Part shown: positions 56,701-64,000 of the stretch, piece by piece | Numbering within the stretch: the stretch's first letter is position 1 | Layout: each line of letters begins with the position of its first letter | NCBI RefSeq assembly: GCF_020524345.1 | Contig: NZ_JAIVLH010000006.1 | Span: 62,001-126,000 of the forward strand | Origin: Metabacillus niabensis | Lineage (GTDB): Bacteria; Bacillota; Bacilli; Bacillales; Bacillaceae | DNA: 64,000 bases | Direction of reading: 5' to 3' | The notes under the pieces: generated by a model | Seen by the model: the letters and a program-made list of their open reading frames with translations, nothing else | What the model was told of the DNA's origin: nothing | Databases searched by the model: none | Translations under genes and position numbers: made by a program

Positions 56701-58926
56701 CTATATCGCGGGCAGTATGATTTCCGCTGTTGTTCCTGCGTTTTCCTTACTGGTAAATTCAATAGAACCGTGATGTGCCTCTATTATACGGAAGCTCACC
56801 ATTAATCCCAATCCGGTTCCTTTTTCCTTTAGTGTATAGAATGGTTCACCAAGCCGGTTGATCACATGTGCAGGGATTCCACAACCGGTGTCTTTAATTT
56901 TGATGCTAACACAATTGTCTTGTGTTTGTTCCATCGAAACTTCAAGCTGACCAGCCTTGGTCATTGATTCCAAAGCATTTTTAATTAAATTGATGAAGAC
57001 TTGTTTTAACTGATTTTCATCACAAATGATAGTAACCGGTTGTATTGGAAAATGCCTCTTTATTTCTATATTATTTAAAGTTGCTTGAGGTTCTATAATC
57101 GTTAACACATGCTCCACTATTTTCTTTACATCATGTTGTTGATACTTGATCATCTGTGGCTTTGCGAGAATCATAAAATCATTTGTAATGAGCTCTATTC
57201 GATTCAATTCAGAAAGCATGAGATCTACGAAGGGCTTTTCTTTTTCAGAAACATGACTGCCAAACATTTGTGTAAACCCTTTTAAGGTGGTTAAAGGGTT
57301 CCTGATTTCATGGGCAATCCCTGCAGCGAGCTCTCCAACTAAGGCTAGTTTTTCAGATTTTCTCAGTAATTCTTCTGTTTTCTTCAGTTTAGTAATATCA
57401 ATACAAGAACCTATTACTTCTGTCACATTAGAATCTTGAATAATTGGCTTTAACGTAACAGCATATATTCCGCCGCTTCTTTTGTATTCAAATGTTAGGC
57501 TATTTCCTTTCCATGCTTGCTTTAAATGCTCATAAAAAATCTTACCATCTTCTCCAAAGGTATTTTCTTTTAATTTTGTTCCTACAACCTCATTGGCAGC
57601 TAGATTCATATTTCGCAAAAGTTTACCACTACACAAAGTAATAACAAAATAGTCGTCAATCTTTTTGAATTTAATGATAACCCCTTGATGTTCCTTGAGC
57701 GTTTCATTTATTTCATTTTGCATCTTTTCCAGCTTCTCTTTTGCTAGTTTTTCTTGAGTAATGTCCCTGGAAATAACGGCAAAACGAATATGGTCATCAT
57801 TATATATAGGGTAAATGGTCTTTAGCATCCTAACGGGTTCAGGGTAATCTGCTTCCAAACTATAGTCAATATAACGTTTATCATCTAACACTCCATCTAT
57901 TAACAAACTCAATTCTTCCTGCATATGAGGGAAAATAGTAATAAAAGGCTTTCCTATAGCATCCTTGCTATATATATGTGTTAACCTTTCAAAGCCTGCA
58001 TTAACCTTTACAATTTTCCTGTTTTTATCACAAAGTGCGATGCTATCAGGTGTGTGTGTAAAGAATGAATCTAGCATTCCTTTTGTAGAGACTAAGTTTT
58101 TTTCAGCTTTCTCCTTATGTACAAAGGTTAAATGAAGGTTTGAATAAAAGAATGACATGAATATAAACGTGTATCCTATAGCCTTGTAGATATGACTGAT
58201 AATGTTTACTAAATCATGAACGCTTTTAAAAAGAGTAATTTGAATTCCGCCTATTATTAAGAGAATAAATGCAAAAACTAAATAAATATAAATATGAAAA
58301 TCATTCTTCGTCTTTTTTAATTTCCTTAATACTAAAAGCAGAGAAATAAAATGTAATCCACAAAAACAATACTCTAGGAAGTTTTTAAAAGGTGTTGGAC
58401 CTGTCCCCTCAACAACTAATAGGGGAACCTTAGAACTGGATGTATAAATGATAAACGAGATTAAGATGAAAAAAAGAACGGTACAGAAAAGAATAGTATA
58501 TCGATTAACCTGTCTAATTGTTTTTTCATCATAAAATAAAATGATGGCTAAGCATAAGGATTCTGTTGCTCTTGCTGCGACCCAGAACCAACTCGTTACC
58601 CTGATAGATCCGTCTATAAATAATGGAGGCATCCCCACATATGTCAAGGTATGCATAAAATCAAAATAACCAACGGCTAAAAAAATAAAAGGGATAAATA
58701 CTAAAATGGTAGGTGGATTATGAACAAAAGCTTTCCATCCAAAAATAAAAATAATAAATGTAATGAAAATGCTATACATCTCCAGCGTCAGATGTAAGCT
58801 TAAATGATTATCAGGATTATACATATTTTCAAATTGATCTTGAAAGAGCAATAGTAATAAGATAGGTACAATCGTGCAAATAAATGAAATGATGTATGCT
58901 TTTCTATTTTGCTGAAGAGAGTTCAT
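56701..58926 (-). CDS. Membrane histidine kinase (MASE3, PAS, HisKA, HATPase)
   Basis: A 741-residue sensor kinase with no response regulator beside it. Residues 1-250 are an integral membrane MASE3 sensor with about eight helices (FLAVGYFDFMHTLTYVGMP, SWFWVAARATESLCL). A first PAS domain (DSFFTHTPDSIALCDKNRK) and a second PAS-like domain lead to the dimerisation domain with phospho-His539 in GELAAGIAHEIRNPLTTLKG. The ATP-binding end has NLIKNALESM (N box), DTGCGIP (G1) and GTGLGLMVS (G2). Orphan kinases of this form often feed Spo0F in sporulation, so a role in the phosphorelay is likely but inferred. Its gene interrupts the usual glyA-upp pair. Confidence 0.9.
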   Translation of the reverse strand: MNSLQQNRKAYIISFICTIVPILLLLLFQDQFENMYNPDNHLSLHLTLEMYSIFITFIIFIFGWKAFVHNPPTILVFIPFIFLAVGYFDFMHTLTYVGMPPLFIDGSIRVTSWFWVAARATESLCLAIILFYDEKTIRQVNRYTILFCTVLFFILISFIIYTSSSKVPLLVVEGTGPTPFKNFLEYCFCGLHFISLLLVLRKLKKTKNDFHIYIYLVFAFILLIIGGIQITLFKSVHDLVNIISHIYKAIGYTFIFMSFFYSNLHLTFVHKEKAEKNLVSTKGMLDSFFTHTPDSIALCDKNRKIVKVNAGFERLTHIYSKDAIGKPFITIFPHMQEELSLLIDGVLDDKRYIDYSLEADYPEPVRMLKTIYPIYNDDHIRFAVISRDITQEKLAKEKLEKMQNEINETLKEHQGVIIKFKKIDDYFVITLCSGKLLRNMNLAANEVVGTKLKENTFGEDGKIFYEHLKQAWKGNSLTFEYKRSGGIYAVTLKPIIQDSNVTEVIGSCIDITKLKKTEELLRKSEKLALVGELAAGIAHEIRNPLTTLKGFTQMFGSHVSEKEKPFVDLMLSELNRIELITNDFMILAKPQMIKYQQHDVKKIVEHVLTIIEPQATLNNIEIKRHFPIQPVTIICDENQLKQVFINLIKNALESMTKAGQLEVSMEQTQDNCVSIKIKDTGCGIPAHVINRLGEPFYTLKEKGTGLGLMVSFRIIEAHHGSIEFTSKENAGTTAEIILPAI

Positions 58927-59046
58927 CGTAGTCGCCTTTCGTCGTTAAATAAACATTTATAGTAAAAAAGTTCGACAAGAGCTGGTTAAATTCCTTTTGT
59001 ATCAATAATGTTATTTAGATAAAGGGAATAAATAAAAAGAACTAAC

Positions 59047-59075
59047 TTGAAACTAAGATTGTTTTTCTGTAAAAT
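59047..59075 (+). promoter_or_regulatory. upp promoter
   Basis: TTGAAA, 17 bp, TAAAAT, about 34 bp before the upp start. Confidence 0.75.
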
Positions 59076-59108
59076 CTATTGAAGTGTCAAAGAAAAGGAG
59101 ATGATTTG

Positions 59109-59738
59109 ATGGGGAAAGTATACGTGTTTGATCATCCATTAATTCAGCATAAACTTACATATATTCGTGATGCAAAAACAGGAACAAAAGAATTTCGTGA
59201 ACTTGTTGATGAAGTAGCAAGTTTAATGGCGTTTGAAATTACAAGAGATTTACCATTAACAGAAGTAGATGTTGAAACTCCGGTTACAACAGCAAAATCG
59301 AAAGTTCTTTCTGGTAAAAAATTAGGGATCATCCCGATTCTTCGTGCAGGACTTGGAATGGTAGATGGAATTTTAAAATTAATTCCAGCTGCTAAAGTTG
59401 GACATGTAGGGTTGTATCGTGATCCGGAAACATTACAACCGGTTGAGTACTATGTAAAACTTCCTTCTGATATAGAAGAGCGTGAATTAATTGTAGTAGA
59501 TCCAATGTTAGCAACTGGGGGATCAGCAGTTGAAGCAATTAACAGCTTGAAAAAGCGCGGAGCAAAAAATATTAAATTTATGTGTTTAATTGCCGCCCCA
59601 GAAGGTGTGGATGTAGTTAAAGAAGCACATCCGGATGTGGATATTTACATCGCAGCACTTGATGAAAAACTAAATGATCACGGCTATATCGTCCCTGGCT
59701 TAGGTGACGCTGGTGACAGATTGTACGGAACAAAATAA
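59109..59738 (+). CDS. upp: Uracil phosphoribosyltransferase
   Basis: Salvages uracil with PRPP to make UMP. The 209 residues have [19 protein letters not shown] at the start, [11 protein letters not shown], the PRPP-binding [15 protein letters not shown] and the uracil-site [13 protein letters not shown] at the end. ATG 59109 is eight bases after AAAAGGAG; a longer in-frame start has no support. Confidence 0.97.
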   Translation: MGKVYVFDHPLIQHKLTYIRDAKTGTKEFRELVDEVASLMAFEITRDLPLTEVDVETPVTTAKSKVLSGKKLGIIPILRAGLGMVDGILKLIPAAKVGHVGLYRDPETLQPVEYYVKLPSDIEERELIVVDPMLATGGSAVEAINSLKKRGAKNIKFMCLIAAPEGVDVVKEAHPDVDIYIAALDEKLNDHGYIVPGLGDAGDRLYGTK

Positions 59739-59743
59739 TGGTA

Positions 59744-59781
59744 AAAGAGGATTGCTCATATATGGAGTGATCCTCTTTTTG
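59744..59781 (+). terminator. Terminator after upp
   Basis: AAAGAGGATTGCTC pairs with GAGTGATCCTCTTTT (one mismatch), ending in T's. Confidence 0.88.
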
Positions 59782-59826
59782 CATGTTTGCAGCTAAGAAG
59801 GAACAAACTAAAAATGGAGGTGGAAC

Positions 59827-62052
59827 ATGATGGGAAATAAAATCTTTGTCTGTATTCTTCTATTATTTAGTTTTGTTATTAGTCAGCCTGTACTAGCAAT
59901 TACGTTTCCGAATCGACCGCCACTTCCGGAAGTGGATGAACAACAAAATCAAAAAATCATGGTAATTGTTAAAAGAGAAGAGTTTGAAAGGATAAATGAA
60001 CTATTATCTAATGAACCGCAAGTTGTCATTCATCAAACCTATCAACATGTGTTTTATGGTTTTTCGATAGAAGGCCCTGTAAACAACCTAAACAAAATAA
60101 AAGAACATAAAGCGGTGCTGCATGCGAGTCCAATCATTTCCTATGCTTCACAAATTAATGAGAGTGTTCCATTCATTGGAGGTGAAGAGGTAAGAGGCTT
60201 ATTTGACACGGGTGATCATCGCTTAACAGGCAAAGGGGTAAAGGTGGCTGTCATCGACACGGGTATCGATTATGAGCATCCGGATTTACACCGGAATTAT
60301 GCCGGGGGCTACGATGTGATTGACGGTGATCAAGATCCGATGGAAACGTCAAATAAAAAAGGGGAAGGTACCATCCATGGAACACATGTGGCAGGCATAA
60401 TCGCAGCGAACGGCAAGCTTAGAGGGATGGCTCCAGAAGCAGAAATTATGGCATACCGGGCATTAGGTCCAGGTGGTATGGGCACGTCAGATCAAGTAAT
60501 CGCAGCAATTGACCGGGCGATTAAAGATAAAGTGGACATAATTAATTTATCATTAGGGAATAATGTGAACGGTCCGGATTGGCCAACAAGCCTGGCGCTG
60601 GACCGAGCAGTTGAAGCTGGGATTGTAGCTGTTACCTCCAGTGGAAATTCAGGACCGGATCTTTGGACGGTGGGATCTCCGGGTACATCCTCCAAGGCTA
60701 TCACAGTCGGAGCATCCTCTCCACCAATATATCTGCCATATCTAGCTGTGGCTGGAGTGGAGAAAGAAATTCCGATCCATACATTACAAGGGGCAAAACC
60801 ATGGGATCTAAAATCACTAGATGAAATCGAGTATGTCGGTCTTGGACGTGAAGTTGACATGAAAGAATCAATCAAAGGAAAAATAGCTCTTATTGAACGA
60901 GGTAAGATTCCATTCATTGAAAAAGTGCTAAACGCAAAAAAACACGGTGCAAAAGCGGTCATTATTTATAATAATGTAAAAGGAAACTTTGCGGGCTCAC
61001 TGGAAGTTCCATTAGATATAGCAGCTGCTTCCATTTCCAAAAAAGATGGTTTGGCCATAAAAAAACAAATTGACCATAATCCGTCTATTCGAACCATTTA
61101 TAAAAAAGAAGAAGATAAGCTGGCAGATTTTAGCTCAAGAGGTCCTGTCACTACGACATGGGCGATCAAGCCGGATATTGTTGCACCAGGGGTTGCGATT
61201 GACAGCACAGTGCCTGACGGTTATTTATCCTTACATGGAACGAGCATGGCGGCACCTCATGTTGCAGGAGCATGCGCGCTTATAAAACAAGCTCATCCAA
61301 AGTGGACACCTGAACAAATAAAAGCTTCACTTATGAACAATGCCGTTACCTTATTAGATGAAAAAGGGAAAAAAGTAGCCCCAAATCAGCAAGGTGCGGG
61401 GAGAATTAATGTAAAACAAGCAATTGAAGCAGAAGTGCTCATCTATCCTGGGGCTCTATCATTCGGGCAGTTTGATACAAACCACCCAAGAACGAAAAAA
61501 ACAGAAAAAGTGACCATCGATAATCAATCAAATTTGAAGAAAACAGTCTCATTCCAAACGCCAAAAAATAAGCCTGGCATCAGATGGGTACTTCCTGGGA
61601 AAATTGAAATGGAACCGGGAGAAAAGAAACAGGTGGAAGTGGGTGTTGATCTTACACCAAGTCAAATGAAACAGGGGATTTTTGAAGGATGGCTATCAAT
61701 CCAACAAGATGGAAAAACGGTCGAAATTCCATATGCGTATGTCATTGATGAGCCCAACTATCCTAGAATTATGGGGTTTGAGTTCACTTACGGTGATAGA
61801 CCAAATATGTTTAAATATCAAATGTACTTACCAGGTGGAGCAGATGAAGCCGGCATTGCGTTATATGATCCGGATTCTCTAACATTTGTAGGGTATTTAG
61901 ATTGGCTGCAAAAAGCGCCGAGAGGCTTGATCGGCGGAGAGATCAATGCAGAAGAAATGAAGGTGCCCAAAGGGGATTATAAAGCCATTATATTTGCAAA
62001 GAAAAATGGACAGGAAAATTACTTGGAAACAGATATTTTACTAGGTGAATAA
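59827..62052 (+). CDS. Secreted subtilisin-family serine protease (S8, with PA domain)
   Basis: An extracellular protease of 741 residues. A signal peptide (MMGNKIFVCILLLFSFVISQPVLA) and an inhibitor-like propeptide (about 30-110) precede the catalytic domain with Asp144 in VIDTGIDYEHPDL, His184 in HGTHVAGI, and Ser473 in GTSMAAPHVAG. A protease-associated (PA) insert lies between His and Ser (about 320-420). A C-terminal beta domain follows from about 530. The layout resembles Vpr and the C5a-peptidase group. ATG 59827 follows GGAGGTGG. It takes the place of mnaA, which separates upp from the atp operon in B. subtilis. Confidence 0.9.
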   Translation: MMGNKIFVCILLLFSFVISQPVLAITFPNRPPLPEVDEQQNQKIMVIVKREEFERINELLSNEPQVVIHQTYQHVFYGFSIEGPVNNLNKIKEHKAVLHASPIISYASQINESVPFIGGEEVRGLFDTGDHRLTGKGVKVAVIDTGIDYEHPDLHRNYAGGYDVIDGDQDPMETSNKKGEGTIHGTHVAGIIAANGKLRGMAPEAEIMAYRALGPGGMGTSDQVIAAIDRAIKDKVDIINLSLGNNVNGPDWPTSLALDRAVEAGIVAVTSSGNSGPDLWTVGSPGTSSKAITVGASSPPIYLPYLAVAGVEKEIPIHTLQGAKPWDLKSLDEIEYVGLGREVDMKESIKGKIALIERGKIPFIEKVLNAKKHGAKAVIIYNNVKGNFAGSLEVPLDIAAASISKKDGLAIKKQIDHNPSIRTIYKKEEDKLADFSSRGPVTTTWAIKPDIVAPGVAIDSTVPDGYLSLHGTSMAAPHVAGACALIKQAHPKWTPEQIKASLMNNAVTLLDEKGKKVAPNQQGAGRINVKQAIEAEVLIYPGALSFGQFDTNHPRTKKTEKVTIDNQSNLKKTVSFQTPKNKPGIRWVLPGKIEMEPGEKKQVEVGVDLTPSQMKQGIFEGWLSIQQDGKTVEIPYAYVIDEPNYPRIMGFEFTYGDRPNMFKYQMYLPGGADEAGIALYDPDSLTFVGYLDWLQKAPRGLIGGEINAEEMKVPKGDYKAIIFAKKNGQENYLETDILLGE

Positions 62053-62148
62053 TTAATACTATAAAACAAGTCAAGTACCAGTAAGTGTTTAAATGTGAAC
62101 GAATTGTGAGGATTTGATTGGATTGTGAACATTTTAACTTTAAACCAA

Positions 62149-62177
62149 TTGACATCATATTTTCCCTATTGTATGCT
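62149..62177 (+). promoter_or_regulatory. ATP synthase operon promoter
   Basis: TTGACA, 17 bp, TATGCT, about 95 bp before atpZ. A second TATAAT at 62187-62192 lacks a clear -35 box. Confidence 0.75.
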
Positions 62178-62271
62178 ATACGAGGGTATAATGATAAGGT
62201 TTACAATATCATTCAAATCCCATGTTTTACCCCCTAAATCCGTTAATAAATCAAGATAGAGGATTTATAAA

Positions 62272-62493
62272 ATGCGACAAAAAAAACGCCATCCACTTCA
62301 TGCGATGGGCCTCATGTCAGCTATCCTTTCCCAATTAGTTGGCTCTATTTTAATAGGTGTATTTACTGGGAAATGGATTGACAATTATTTAAAAACAGAG
62401 CCTCTGTTTTTGATCTTAGGCCTTCTGCTAGGACTAGCTGCTGGAGTTTATGCCATGCTGAAATTAGTCCACCACTATTTCTCAGGAGATTAA
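62272..62493 (+). CDS. atpZ: ATP synthase accessory protein AtpZ
   Basis: A 73-residue protein with two membrane helices (LMSAILSQLVGSILIGVFTGKWID; LFLILGLLLGLAAGVYAMLKLV), typical of AtpZ at the start of atp operons in alkaliphilic and other Bacillaceae. With AtpI it is thought to form a Mg/Ca channel and assist assembly of the F1Fo complex. B. subtilis lacks a separate atpZ, as I recall, so this hints at a lineage outside the B. subtilis group. ATG 62272. Confidence 0.82.
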   Translation: MRQKKRHPLHAMGLMSAILSQLVGSILIGVFTGKWIDNYLKTEPLFLILGLLLGLAAGVYAMLKLVHHYFSGD

Positions 62494-62500
62494 CTATTTC

Positions 62501-63626
<1,126 letters not shown>

Positions 63627-63655
63627 TCAATATATGTTCAGTTCACTTGAACTAA

Positions 63656-63916
<261 letters not shown>

Positions 63917-63941
63917 TTCGATAAAATAAACATGTTTTCAT

Positions 63942-63975
63942 ATGGCGAAGATCATTCAAACCGAACCTTCGCCAT
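63942..63975 (+). other. Intercistronic stem-loop after atpE
   Basis: ATGGCGAAG and CTTCGCCAT are perfect complements around a 16-base loop, without a T-run. It may stabilise the atpE message, which needs the highest copy number in the operon. Confidence 0.65.
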
Positions 63976-64000
63976 TGCTTTATGCAAAGATAAGGAAACG

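Overview
The window is a single stretch of low-GC Bacillota chromosome, most likely from a Bacillus-like genus of the Bacillaceae. The evidence is dense synteny with the Bacillus subtilis ywj-ywk-ywl-atp region, the phosphorelay gene spo0F, the sporulation genes spoIIR and racA, AGGAGG-type ribosome binding sites, sigma-A promoters, and Bacillus-type control sites (FadR, cre, Zur and DnaA boxes and a pyrG attenuator). The backbone runs ywjE, fadF, acdA, rpoE, pyrG, ywjG, spo0F, fbaA, murAB, rho, rpmE, tdk, racA, ywkD, prfA, prmC, spoIIR, ywlB, ywlC, mntP, ywlE, rpiB, ywlG, glyA, upp, atp operon. No rRNA, tRNA or CRISPR array was seen.

Region 1 (1-12.1 kb) is a fatty-acid and branched-acyl degradation locus. 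A partial minor cardiolipin synthase faces fadF (membrane iron-sulfur oxidoreductase). Thiolase, 3-hydroxybutyryl-CoA dehydrogenase, two acyl-CoA dehydrogenases, a TetR regulator of FadR type and the fused B12-dependent mutase IcmF follow. FadR-like operators lie before fadF and before mmgA, and a cre site before mmgA, so lipid signals and carbon repression probably both act here.

Region 2 (12.1-14.9 kb) is rpoE-pyrG, with a recognisable reiterative-transcription attenuator before pyrG.

Region 3 (14.9-29.5 kb) is an accessory island between pyrG and ywjG, which are neighbours in B. subtilis. It carries two closely related LacI regulators, a secreted pectate lyase, an acidic LPKTA surface protein with its own class D sortase, a remnant of a group II intron protein, a sugar ABC importer without an ATPase, a GH1 beta-glucosidase and a chemoreceptor. 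The theme is plant-polysaccharide sensing, breakdown and uptake, controlled through repeated GAAAACGGTTTC-like operators.

Region 4 (29.5-37.1 kb) holds ywjG, spo0F, fbaA, murAB, rho, rpmE and tdk. The transaldolase gene usually found between fbaA and murAB is missing; a 700-bp gap with a dispersed repeat takes its place.

Region 5 (37.4-43.4 kb) is one 1988-residue cell-wall phosphoesterase with three lamin-tail domains and an LPDTA sorting signal, probably a second client of a class D sortase.

Region 6 (43.6-55.1 kb) has a small lipoprotein, racA, ywkD, prfA-prmC, spoIIR, ywlB, ywlC, mntP, a CobW GTPase with a Zur-like box, ywlE, a chemoreceptor, rpiB and ywlG. A DnaA-box cluster spans the ywlB-ywlC gap and the start of ywlC. 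Two intergenic arrays with a 20-bp period lie after spoIIR and after ywlG.

Region 7 (55.2-64 kb) has glyA, a MASE3-PAS histidine kinase, upp, a secreted subtilisin-like protease, and the start of the ATP synthase operon (atpZ, atpI, atpB, atpE). Non-coding curiosities include two dispersed palindromic repeat families, a possible mRNA-stabilising Shine-Dalgarno sequence before the pectate lyase, a perfect 18-bp inverted repeat over the RBS of an unknown gene, and a 52-bp tandem repeat after rho.
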